Positions 1 through 6,190 of a stretch of 10,263 bases of DNA are shown in pieces. The stretch comes from an uncultured Bifidobacterium sp. (lineage in GTDB: Bacteria; Actinomycetota; Actinomycetes; Actinomycetales; Bifidobacteriaceae), in NCBI RefSeq assembly GCF_959020145.1, contig NZ_CAUEQY010000036.1, positions 1 to 10,263 of the forward strand, in the 5' to 3' direction. The notes under the pieces are model-generated. The model was not told where the DNA came from, did not search any database, and was given only the letters and a program-made list of their open reading frames with translations. Both the position numbers and the translations under genes were made by a program. Each line of letters opens with the position of its first letter. The stretch's first letter is position 1.

Positions 1-263
1 GACAGTTCGCGCACGATTTTGTACAGTACCGGCGCTTCCTGCTCGCTGACTTCCTGCGCATGCATGGATGCAATCGCAAGTTTGTCGGAAAACCAGTAGG
101 ATGCGAACGTTGAGCCAAGTCCGATGAGAATGTAGATGCCAAGCGTACGCTGGCCGCCACCGGTCGCCCACCAAATGAGCATGATGACGCCCCACATCAA
201 CGCGAATAACAGCGTTGTCTTCAAGCCATTGCAATGGCCATGCACCCGCAATTTGCCGTTCAT
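1..263 (-). CDS. htpX: HtpX, membrane M48 zinc metalloprotease (N-terminal part only)
   Basis: The reverse strand from an ATG at 263 gives 87 codons that run off the left window edge. The protein begins MNGKLRVHGHCNGLKT, then has a hydrophobic segment (about residues 17-32, LLFALMWGVIMLIWWA), a GGGQRT turn, a second hydrophobic segment (about 41-56) and a charged stretch ending in VLYKIVREL. This is the usual N-terminus of HtpX-type M48 proteases, which degrade damaged or misassembled membrane proteins. The zinc motif HEXXH lies beyond the window and cannot be checked. No Shine-Dalgarno sequence precedes the start. A TANNNT hexamer (TACGCT, 276-271) sits exactly 7 bases upstream of the ATG, which suits leaderless transcription. 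An in-frame GTG at 269 is an alternative start. Family recognition is from memory of HtpX sequences; the start is inferred. Confidence 0.85.
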   Translation of the reverse strand, partial: MNGKLRVHGHCNGLKTTLLFALMWGVIMLIWWATGGGQRTLGIYILIGLGSTFASYWFSDKLAIASMHAQEVSEQEAPVLYKIVREL

Positions 264-276
264 GGTCACTAGCGTA
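264..276 (-). promoter_or_regulatory. Candidate -10 box of leaderless htpX promoter
   Basis: On the reverse strand TACGCT (276-271) is followed by seven bases and then the htpX ATG at 263, so transcription would begin at or next to the start codon. No good -35 hexamer is visible at 16-18 bases. The call rests on the TANNNT spacing and the missing Shine-Dalgarno sequence. Confidence 0.35.
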
Positions 277-377
277 GAAACGGAGCCTGAGTTTTTGCTG
301 GATATGTGCTGGAGACTGGACTGCGGAAAGGACTAGGGGGCAGTTGCGGAAGTTCGCATGCTCAGCTTCTCCCCGGA

Positions 378-605
378 TATCCGATTCTGCAGAAACGGAC
401 ATCCGATGCATGCCAAGAGGCCTTTGGGTGACCGAATCGGGAGAATCGGACAAGTAGCAAGTCCTTCGTCCACATCACATGTCCAATTCACCAGAAACAG
501 ACATACAGAACATGTTTCGAACACTCCAGATGTCCGATTCACCAGAAACGGACAAGCACAGGATAAAAAATGCGTCTTGGGTGACCGATTCTCCAGAATC
601 GGACA
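378..605. repeat. Array of five 24-base palindromes at an exact 51-base period
   Basis: Five related 24-base palindromes start at 378, 429, 480, 531 and 582, each exactly 51 bases after the previous one, separated by 27-base spacers. The consensus arms are TGTCCGATTCT and AGAATCGGACA around two variable bases. The copies diverge: for example, 480-503 has two unpaired substitutions and 378-401 begins TAT. The spacers differ, but several begin TCC or AG and end near TTGG or CCAGA, so the palindrome extends weakly outward (CTTGG ... CCAAG). This fills most of the 398 bases between htpX and fprA. Long reading frames cross the array on both strands as a by-product of the 51-base period. In the minus-strand frame matching the ATPase repeats it encodes SDS/SVSGESD-like units with one stop near 478, so I do not call a gene here. 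The same element lies inside the P-type ATPase gene further right. Confidence 0.95.
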
Positions 606-617
606 TCCAAGACGCAT
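561..617 (-). terminator. fprA Rho-independent terminator containing the last palindromic repeat copy
   Basis: The stem ATGCGTCTTGG (570-580) pairs with CCAAGACGCAT (607-617), and the palindrome core 582-605 continues the helix inward with one A-A mismatch, giving a hairpin with a tiny apex. Read on the minus strand it lies 45 bases after the fprA stop codon and is followed by six T (570-565). This is a textbook intrinsic terminator shape for fprA. On the plus strand the following bases are GAAAGAAACC, so it would work one way only. Confidence 0.8.
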
Positions 618-661
618 GAAAGAAACCTGGGACCTATCAGATCAGATCCCAAACACCCACC

Positions 662-2110
662 TTAAGCGTGAGCCAGGGCGCGCATCTGCTCCGGATCGAT
701 GACCTTCTTGTGCTCACGGCCTTCCTTCGCACCCTCGGCACGTTCGAACGCATCGATCTTCTTCCAGCCAGCGAAGTCGATCGGCTTGACACCGCGCGAT
801 TCCAGCAGCCGGTCGATGGACTCCGGATCACGATCGGCAGCCACACGACCGCCTTCAGCAGCCTTCGACAAATCCTCCAGCATATTGGTCACGATCAGCA
901 GTGCGTCGGACTTGGTGGAGCCGATCAGGCCAACCGGACCACGCTTCGCCCAACCGGTCGCATACAGACGCTCGCGCACTTCATCCGTGGCTTCAGCGGC
1001 CGTAGTGATACGACCGTCACCGTTCGCGTTCGCCAAGTGCGCATGACGCTCGTCGTACGCAATGCCCGGCGCGGTGGCCGGTTTGTAGCCGATCGCATGG
1101 TACACAGCCTGCACCGGATACTCTTCGAATTCGCCGGTACGGCTCATCTTGCCGTCCGCCGATGTCTCGGTCTTTTCCACACGGATGCCAACGACCTTGC
1201 CGTCCTCACCCAACACTTCGACCGGAGCGGAATTGAAGTGCACGTAATATTTGCGGTCAGCCGGATTACCCTCATAATCCACGTCACCGTCATCTTCCAT
1301 GTCTTCCGCCATCTCACGAATCGTGAACAGCTCTTCGACCATCTGACGAGTCAGCTTGTCTTTGCCGGCCTCTTCAATCGTGTCTTCATCCAAATCGAAA
1401 TCGTCTTCGTTGATGATCAGCTGCACTCCCGGCAGCTTCTCCATCTCACGCAATTCCTGCACGGAGAACTTGGCCTGCGCCACACCGCGACGGATGAACA
1501 AGTGAAGCACACGCGCCTTGTTGGACTTGATGCCCTCATATACGTTGTCCGGAATGTCGGTGCGCTCCTTCAGATCATCGGCATTGCGCATGAGCTCGCG
1601 AGCCACGTCCATGGCCACGTTGCCGCCGCCGATCACGGCGACTTCCTCAGCTTCAAGCGGCCATTCGCGAGCGCCGGTCGGATAACCGTCGTACCATTCC
1701 ACGAACTTGGCTGCGCCGTATACGCCGTCCAGATCGGCGCCCGGCAGTCCGAGCGGCTTGTCTTCGACGGCACCGGTGGCGAACAGCACGGCATCGTAAC
1801 GTTCGAGCAGTTCGTCGAGCGTCACGTCCTTGCCGAATTCCACGTCGCAGTACAGGTGGATGTCCGGATTGTCGAGCGTCTTTTCGAGTGCCGACGCGAT
1901 GAATTTGATGGACGGATGATCGGGGGCCACGCCGTAGCGCACCAGACCGAACGGCACCGGCAGCTTTTCGAACAGGTCGATTCGGGCGGCAGCGCCGAGG
2001 CCGAGCTCCTCGCCGAGCTTCTTCAACTGGCGCAGGAAAATGTCAGAGGAGTAGACGCCTGCAGGGCCGGCGCCGATTACAGCAATACGAAGTTCATGAG
2101 TTTCAGTCAC
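662..2110 (-). CDS. fprA: Ferredoxin/flavodoxin-NADP(+) reductase, adrenodoxin-reductase type
   Basis: The 482-residue protein has the FprA/adrenodoxin reductase layout. An N-terminal FAD Rossmann motif (VIGAGPAG, 11-18) is followed by LFEKLPVPFGLVRYGVAPDH (47-65) and ATGA (111-114). The NADP-binding motif is GGGNVAMDVAREL (161-173) with the arginines FIRRG (205-209) downstream. The C-terminal FAD contact region is ATGWAKRGPVGLIGSTKSDA (384-403). These flavoenzymes pass electrons between NADPH and ferredoxin or flavodoxin in the cytoplasm. The length fits mycobacterial FprA (about 455 residues) with a short Lys/Glu-rich tail. The frame is open upstream to 2392, but family similarity starts at VTETHELRIAVIG, so the GTG at 2110 is the chosen start. 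No clear Shine-Dalgarno sequence precedes it; TAGGCT lies 7 bases upstream, suggesting a leaderless mRNA. The gene is transcribed away from the asparaginase gene and ends in the terminator at 561-617. The electron partner is unknown from this window. Confidence 0.93.
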   Translation of the reverse strand: MTETHELRIAVIGAGPAGVYSSDIFLRQLKKLGEELGLGAAARIDLFEKLPVPFGLVRYGVAPDHPSIKFIASALEKTLDNPDIHLYCDVEFGKDVTLDELLERYDAVLFATGAVEDKPLGLPGADLDGVYGAAKFVEWYDGYPTGAREWPLEAEEVAVIGGGNVAMDVARELMRNADDLKERTDIPDNVYEGIKSNKARVLHLFIRRGVAQAKFSVQELREMEKLPGVQLIINEDDFDLDEDTIEEAGKDKLTRQMVEELFTIREMAEDMEDDGDVDYEGNPADRKYYVHFNSAPVEVLGEDGKVVGIRVEKTETSADGKMSRTGEFEEYPVQAVYHAIGYKPATAPGIAYDERHAHLANANGDGRITTAAEATDEVRERLYATGWAKRGPVGLIGSTKSDALLIVTNMLEDLSKAAEGGRVAADRDPESIDRLLESRGVKPIDFAGWKKIDAFERAEGAKEGREHKKVIDPEQMRALAHA

Positions 2111-2123
2111 GCGCTCTAGCCTA
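2111..2123 (-). promoter_or_regulatory. Candidate -10 box of leaderless fprA promoter
   Basis: TAGGCT on the minus strand (2123-2118) is separated by seven bases from the GTG at 2110, the spacing expected when transcription starts at the first base of the start codon. The -35 region is weak. A short inverted repeat (AATGCA 2123-2128, TGCATT 2134-2139) overlaps the spacer upstream of the -10. Confidence 0.35.
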
Positions 2124-2273
2124 ATGCATTCCCTGCATTTGCGACAGGGGTGCTCATGCACTTTCTTACGACTTCTTCGCCTTGTGCGCACTGGCGTTGG
2201 TGTTTGCGCTGAATCCAGATGAATCCAACGTGTGGCTGCATTAATCGTACGCGATGAGCGCGGCAGATGCACG

Positions 2274-2279
2274 TACAAT
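2274..2279 (+). promoter_or_regulatory. Possible -10 box (TACAAT) upstream of the asparaginase gene
   Basis: TACAAT is a good TANAAT match about 113 bases before the asparaginase start, but no convincing -35 hexamer lies 16-18 bases upstream. If used, the mRNA would carry the inverted repeats at 2299-2341 and 2354-2368 in its leader. Weak call. Confidence 0.2.
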
Positions 2280-2298
2280 CGCAAGTAGTCGCAGAATC

Positions 2299-2341
2299 GC
2301 GGGATGTAGGAATCCGAAATATCGGAATTCGTCCATCCCGC
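2299..2341. repeat. 43-base inverted repeat upstream of the asparaginase gene
   Basis: GCGGGATG (2299-2306) pairs perfectly with CATCCCGC (2334-2341), and the interior carries a second pairing, TCCGA with TCGGA (2313-2325), plus flanking GAA/TTC with a bulge. No T-tract follows on either strand, so it is not a standard terminator. It could be an operator or a structured leader for the downstream gene. The rest of the 281-base gap (2111-2391) shows no gene that I can support. Confidence 0.6.
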
Positions 2342-2353
2342 AATCGCAAGCAA

Positions 2354-2368
2354 GTACTTATTAAGTAC
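2354..2368. promoter_or_regulatory. 15-base perfect palindrome, operator or leader hairpin candidate
   Basis: GTACTTA, one central T, then TAAGTAC forms a perfect inverted repeat with 7-base arms. It ends 23 bases before the asparaginase start codon and just upstream of its ribosome binding site, a position where a bound repressor or an RNA hairpin would affect expression. No regulator gene is present in the window to assign it to. Confidence 0.4.
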
Positions 2369-2380
2369 CAGGCAATCGTA

Positions 2381-2386
2381 AGAAGG
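2381..2386 (+). promoter_or_regulatory. Ribosome binding site that sets the asparaginase start
   Basis: AGAAGG lies five bases upstream of the ATG at 2392. The frame could also start at the GTG at 2386, but that codon overlaps the binding site, so the ATG at 2392 is preferred. Confidence 0.6.
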
Positions 2387-2391
2387 TGGCA

Positions 2392-3402
2392 ATGCGCATT
2401 CACATCACATATACCGGCGGCACTATCGGCATGATTGACTCGCCGAACGGCCTGATTCCGGGCGCCGACACTCGCGGATGGCTGTCCCGTCTGCTGGAGG
2501 ACGCGCACATGGACGCGAGCCTGTTCACGTTCACCGAGCTTGATCCTCTTATCGACTCGTCGAATGCGACTCCCGACAATTGGCAGACGATGGTCGACGA
2601 TTTGCGTGCGCACCGCGATGATGCCGACGCGTTCGTGGTGCTGCATGGCACCGACACGATGAGCTATTCGAGCGCCGCACTTTCGTACGCATTGGCCGAT
2701 TTCGGCAAGCCGGTGATTTTCACGGGTTCACAGCATCCGCTTGGCAAGATCGAATCGGATGCCACTGCGAATGTCACGGGCGCGCTGAATGCCGCGATGA
2801 GCGGACGATTCCACGGTGTGGGACTGTTTTTTGGACATCACCTGTTTGCGGGCAATCGTGTGAGCAAGTCGTCGAGCTGGGCATTTGAAGGTTTTTCGGC
2901 GCCTTCCGTCGGCCCGCTGGCACGCACTGGCACGCCATGGCATTGGTATGCGGGCGATTCCGCTGCGGTTGGCTGCGGTTGGACGTCGCCTCAGCCTTAC
3001 TCTCGCCATGATGTTGCGGTGATCGATATGGCACCCGGCATTTCCGCGGCACGGTTGGAAGCGATGCTTACGCCGCGGCCGGAAGCGGTTTTGTTGCGTG
3101 CGTACGGCGTCGGCAATGTGCCAAGCGACGAGCCTGGACTGACTGACGTGATTGCCGACGTGCTGCATGATGGCGTTCCCGTTGTGATTGCATCGCAGTG
3201 CCAGCAGGCGGAAGTACTGCTCGGCCATTACGAGACGGGTGATGCGATCGCACGCGCCGGCGCAATTGGATCTGGCGATATGACGCTGGAAGCCACGTAT
3301 GCGAAAATCATGTTCCTGCTGTCTCAAGGCGTGACCGGAGCCGACTTCGGCAAGTGGATGCACACATCGATTGCTGGAGAAATCTCCCCGAGCTCGCTGT
3401 AA
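2392..3402 (+). CDS. ansA: L-asparaginase, type I (cytoplasmic)
   Basis: The 336-residue protein hydrolyses L-asparagine to aspartate and ammonia. Both threonine active-site signatures of the asparaginase/glutaminase family are present: YTGGTIGM at 7-14, with the nucleophile expected at Thr11, and LHGTDTM at 84-90, with the second catalytic set Thr87-Asp88. A further conserved stretch is VIFTGSQHP (108-116) followed by SDATAN (122-127). There is no signal peptide. The length is close to E. coli AnsA (338 residues), so a cytoplasmic, nutritional type I enzyme is more likely than a periplasmic type II enzyme. The gene stands alone, divergent from fprA and convergent with the ATPase gene. Its upstream region carries two inverted repeats that may control it, and the hairpins between 3413 and 3554 can end its transcript. 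Glutaminase side activity cannot be judged from sequence. Confidence 0.93.
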   Translation: MRIHITYTGGTIGMIDSPNGLIPGADTRGWLSRLLEDAHMDASLFTFTELDPLIDSSNATPDNWQTMVDDLRAHRDDADAFVVLHGTDTMSYSSAALSYALADFGKPVIFTGSQHPLGKIESDATANVTGALNAAMSGRFHGVGLFFGHHLFAGNRVSKSSSWAFEGFSAPSVGPLARTGTPWHWYAGDSAAVGCGWTSPQPYSRHDVAVIDMAPGISAARLEAMLTPRPEAVLLRAYGVGNVPSDEPGLTDVIADVLHDGVPVVIASQCQQAEVLLGHYETGDAIARAGAIGSGDMTLEATYAKIMFLLSQGVTGADFGKWMHTSIAGEISPSSL

Positions 3403-3412
3403 ACAATCCCAA

Positions 3413-3463
3413 AACTTCCGAATCTGCCTTATACATGCCTTATGTATGGCAGATTCCGAAGTT
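3413..3463. repeat. 51-base hairpin after the asparaginase stop, part of the 42-base-period family
   Basis: AACTTC (3413-3418) pairs with GAAGTT (3458-3463), GAATCTGCC (3420-3428) with GGCAGATTC, and ATACAT with ATGTAT near the apex, with a TT bulge and a C-C mismatch. No T-tract follows. It includes one minus-strand copy of the CTGCC repeat (starting at 3452). It could help stop or stabilise the asparaginase transcript. Confidence 0.65.
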
Positions 3464-3626
3464 CGTCCGGAGCTATCTGCGTTATATATGGCAGAGCTGT
3501 TTTGAGAAACCGGACTTAGAGGGTGTATTCTCGCCCCCTAAGTCCGGTTTTCTCATATGGACCTGCCAGATATAAGCGAAATACTTGCTGACAGACCTCC
3601 AAATCTGCCATATATAGGCGAGATAC
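3431..3626. repeat. Second repeat family: four 42-base-period units in mirror arrangement
   Basis: A core resembling CTGCCATATATA then RGCGAGATA occurs four times. Two copies are on the minus strand (starting at 3494 and 3452) and two on the plus strand (starting at 3563 and 3605). Each pair is spaced exactly 42 bases, and both pairs are symmetric about the same point, near 3528.5. The two plus-strand cores match at 19 of 22 positions. The flanking spacers also align across the mirror, so the whole region is one imperfect inverted repeat of roughly 200 bases with the terminator hairpin 3504-3554 at its centre. In one frame the plus-strand units read LPDISEI and LPYIGEI, each preceded by Asn. 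No gene is called here. Confidence 0.85.
3504..3554. terminator. Bidirectional terminator between the convergent asparaginase and ATPase genes
   Basis: GAGAAA-CCGGACTTAG-A-GGG (3504-3523) pairs with the complementary CCCCCTAAGTCCGGTTTTCTC (3534-3554), with one bulge and one mismatch, around a loop of about ten bases. On the plus strand the stem is followed by TTTTCTCAT. On the minus strand it is followed by TTTCTCAAAAC. Being the strongest hairpin between two convergent genes, it probably ends both transcripts. Confidence 0.7.
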
Positions 3627-3643
3627 GGGGTTTCGAGGCGCAA

Positions 3644-6175
3644 TCAGGCTGATTCGCCACGGTCGAAAAGCACGGTGAGCGCCCACAGAATGCTGACAAC
3701 ATCAATCGCTTCCTGCATGAACGCGCCGACAACCACGGGAATCAGATTGAACGCGGCCGCGATCATGCCGATAATCGCAAGGCCGAGGCCGATCAGCACC
3801 GCCTGCAACATCACCTTTTTCGTGCGGCGCGCGATGGCGATGGCCCGCGGAACGGACGCAATGTCGTCATTCATGATGACCACTTGCGCAGATTCGGAAG
3901 CCGCGGTGGACGTGCCGTCGGTCATGGCCATGCCGATATCGGCAACCGCAAGTACGGGGGCGTCGTTGACGCCGTCACCGACCATCATGGTGATTTGACG
4001 ATTCTTGGATTCGCCGGTTACGCGTTGCTTGATGCGATTCCACAACGACAGCTTCTGGTGCTTGGATTCAGTGGCGCTCTTGACGGCGGCAACCTTGTCT
4101 TCAGGGAACAGTTCGGACTGCACGTCGTCGATACCGACTTCGTTTGCGATGATGCGGGCGGACGCAGCCTTGTCGCCGGTAAGCATGGACAGTTCCTTGA
4201 CACCCAACTCGTGCAGGCGAGCCAAAGAACGCTTCGCATTCTCGCGAGGTACGTCACGAAGTACGATGCGGGCGGCAAGACGGCCGTCAATCGCCACGTA
4301 TGCAGCCATTTCGTCAGGAGCGAGCGGGGCAAACAGCGAGTTTGCGGTTTCAGGCTTGCGAGCGGCGGATTGGGTTGCGACGGACGCGGAAGTAGAGGGC
4401 GCGGCTGCAGGCTGCGCATCGTCAGGCACCCCGTTCCTCACTCCCATAGTGTCCGATTCTGGAGAATCGGACAAGTAAACACACGTTTTAGCCCTCTGGA
4501 TGTCCGTTTCTGGTGAATCGGACATCCGCAGCGCATTCTGAGTCTCCCGTTTGTCCGATTCGGCAGAATCGGACACGTAATACGTCGCATCCGGCATATG
4601 CAGCACCGGCATGAATCCGGATTCGTCAGCCGTCACGTATGCGAACCGCCCCACGCGCACCTGATGCCCGTTCACTTCGCCGGATATACCCTTGCCGGAC
4701 TCCTCTACAATGTTCTTCACCACCGGATAGTCGCGCCCGTGCCCCGGCAAATCGCGCTCGACGCACAGCCTCTGCCCCGCCGCATACCGCGCATACAAAT
4801 CATCCATAGCCTTGCGTCCGGCCGCCGCGATGCCTTTCGACAGAATGTGCACCGAATAGCCTTCCACCACGCTGGCCATCATGAGAATATGGTCCTCATT
4901 GAACGGCGAACTCGTCTCAAACGGCTTCTCTACACGTACGACCTGCGGCTGCTTGACGGTGAGCGTGCCGGTTTTGTCGAAGAAAATATGCGATACGCGA
5001 CCTAGATTTTCCAGCACATCCTGCGCTTTGATCAGGATTCCCGCTTTGGCAAGTCGCCCGGTTCCAGCCACATATGCGACCGGCGCGGCAATCAACAGCG
5101 GACATGGCGTAGCAAGCACCAATACTTGCGCAAATCGCAGCGGCAATCCGGAAATCGCCCATGCAATCCCAGCAATCGCAAGCGAAAGCACGGTAAACGG
5201 CACTGCAAGCATATCCGCGGTCTTCACGACAGCGGGGCGCGACTCTTGCGCCGACGAGACCAGCTCCAGGATCTTCTGGTATTGCGAATCGTGCGCAAGT
5301 TGCGTGGCGCGCATGGTCAATGTTGTGGAGCCATTGACCGCACCGGACATCACGCGAGCGCCCGCATATACTTCGCGGGGAACGGGCTCGCCGTTGATGT
5401 TGCTTAGGTCCAACGTGGCCACGCCCGACAGCAGCTCACCGTCGACCGGCACCGTTTCGCCGGGCAACACCAGGATCACGTCGCCGAGCTGTACCTGATC
5501 AACGGGGACCGTTTCGAAACGCTCTCCAGCCGCATCATACGTCTGCGCGGCACCTTTTGTGTCCGTTTCTGGAGATTCAGACGCAAAAGCACGCTTTTCA
5601 CCGTCTTGGTTGTCCGTTTCTCCAGAATCGGACACTCTGACAGTACGAAATCCGTCGGCGGTCACGTCGGCCGTATGCTCGCTGCCCGACGCGTGCACAT
5701 GCCCCCGCATGCCGGGCAGCACGACCACGTGCGCGGTTCGCGGTGCCGCGTCGATCAGCGCGGTCAGGTTGCTTTCGGCCTTTGACTGCGCGAATTCCTC
5801 GATCGCCTCGCCGGACGAGATCATCAGCACCACGGCCCATGCGGCCCAATATTCCTGCACTGCGACCGTCGACGCAATCGCGACGACCGCCAGCAGATCG
5901 ACGCCAACATGCCCGTGCCGCAGATCGTCGATCATGCCGCGTACCGTCACCACAATCGTGTACGCAACCAACGCGATCACAATCCACTGCCCAACGCCCG
6001 GATTGAACGCACTCAACCCGTCAACGCCGACTTGCGAAATCCACGAATCCCACGCAGCCTCGCCCCACGGCTTCCACTCCCCCAGCAATGCCAACGGAAT
6101 CGCGGACAGAATGGTAATCGGCAGTAACGGAACCTGTTTGCACAGTCGCCAGCAAATATCGATGATTCTACGCAT
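3644..6175 (-). CDS. Heavy-metal P-type ATPase (P1B family, TPC type) with two in-frame repeat insertions
   Basis: This is an 843-residue membrane pump that uses ATP to move a metal ion. Visible parts: hydrophobic segments near 15-33, 62-78, 92-108 and 110-122; the actuator domain with PGETVPVDG (238-246) and NGEP (261-264) in place of the usual TGE; the membrane metal motif TPCP (356-359); the phosphorylation site DKTGT (Asp400); TGD (666-668); GDGVND (733-738); and two final membrane segments after 790. There is no N-terminal CxxC metal-binding domain. The usual His-Pro pair of the nucleotide domain is His443-Ile444. 17-residue repeats start at Ser182 and Ser199, before the PGE motif, and at Ser535, Ser552 and Ser569, in the nucleotide domain before an Ala/Ser/Pro-rich linker (586-612). 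The start is firm: AAGGAGA lies just upstream of the ATG at 6175. A TPC motif does not by itself fix the metal. Confidence 0.9.
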   Translation of the reverse strand: MRRIIDICWRLCKQVPLLPITILSAIPLALLGEWKPWGEAAWDSWISQVGVDGLSAFNPGVGQWIVIALVAYTIVVTVRGMIDDLRHGHVGVDLLAVVAIASTVAVQEYWAAWAVVLMISSGEAIEEFAQSKAESNLTALIDAAPRTAHVVVLPGMRGHVHASGSEHTADVTADGFRTVRVSDSGETDNQDGEKRAFASESPETDTKGAAQTYDAAGERFETVPVDQVQLGDVILVLPGETVPVDGELLSGVATLDLSNINGEPVPREVYAGARVMSGAVNGSTTLTMRATQLAHDSQYQKILELVSSAQESRPAVVKTADMLAVPFTVLSLAIAGIAWAISGLPLRFAQVLVLATPCPLLIAAPVAYVAGTGRLAKAGILIKAQDVLENLGRVSHIFFDKTGTLTVKQPQVVRVEKPFETSSPFNEDHILMMASVVEGYSVHILSKGIAAAGRKAMDDLYARYAAGQRLCVERDLPGHGRDYPVVKNIVEESGKGISGEVNGHQVRVGRFAYVTADESGFMPVLHMPDATYYVSDSAESDKRETQNALRMSDSPETDIQRAKTCVYLSDSPESDTMGVRNGVPDDAQPAAAPSTSASVATQSAARKPETANSLFAPLAPDEMAAYVAIDGRLAARIVLRDVPRENAKRSLARLHELGVKELSMLTGDKAASARIIANEVGIDDVQSELFPEDKVAAVKSATESKHQKLSLWNRIKQRVTGESKNRQITMMVGDGVNDAPVLAVADIGMAMTDGTSTAASESAQVVIMNDDIASVPRAIAIARRTKKVMLQAVLIGLGLAIIGMIAAAFNLIPVVVGAFMQEAIDVVSILWALTVLFDRGESA
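4450..4575. repeat. Three copies of the 51-base-period palindrome inside the ATPase gene (N domain)
   Basis: Cores at 4450-4473, 4501-4524 and 4552-4575 carry the same 24-base palindrome as the array at 378-605, again with 27-base spacers. On the coding (minus) strand they give SDSAESD, SDSPETD and SDSPESD at residues 535, 552 and 569, with Met or Leu just before the second and third copy. The first copy in plus-strand order (4450) has two perfect 11-base arms. Confidence 0.95.
5560..5634. repeat. Two copies of the 51-base-period palindrome inside the ATPase gene (A domain)
   Basis: Cores at 5560-5583 and 5611-5634, 51 bases apart, encode SESPETD (residues 199-205) and SDSGETD (182-188) on the minus strand. 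They sit in a loop between IDAAPRTAHVV and VPVDQVQLGD that is tens of residues longer than in typical P1B ATPases. The copy at 5560 is the more degraded (AGATTCAGACG right arm). Confidence 0.93.
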
Positions 6176-6190
6176 GAGAATCTCCTTACG

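Noticed and set aside
276..284. Sixth repeat copy next to the htpX start (AGAAACGGA)
   Set aside because: Only nine bases match, the opposite arm is absent, and the position is out of the 51-base register.
378..605. CRISPR array (24-base repeats with 27-base spacers)
   Set aside because: Repeats are degenerate throughout and nearly fully palindromic, spacers share end patterns, no cas genes or leader are seen, and the same unit lies in frame inside an ATPase gene.
333..617. Small minus-strand gene of about 94 codons covering the repeat array
   Set aside because: The frame is open only because of the 51-base period; the plus strand is equally open, no ribosome binding site precedes the ATG at 617, and that ATG lies in the fprA terminator stem.
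668..2119. 483-codon plus-strand frame opposite fprA
   Set aside because: It is a shadow of the real gene: His/Arg-rich, no recognisable motif, and antisense to a clear enzyme.
2111..2392. N-terminal extension of FprA to 2392
   Set aside because: The extra 94 residues have no family similarity and would run into the start of the divergent asparaginase gene; the FAD motif sits at the usual distance from the GTG at 2110.
3354..3575. Small plus-strand frame with YVWQ and YIWQ repeats overlapping the asparaginase end
   Set aside because: It is produced by the 42-base repeats and terminator stem, overlaps the asparaginase 3' end and has no ribosome binding site of its own.
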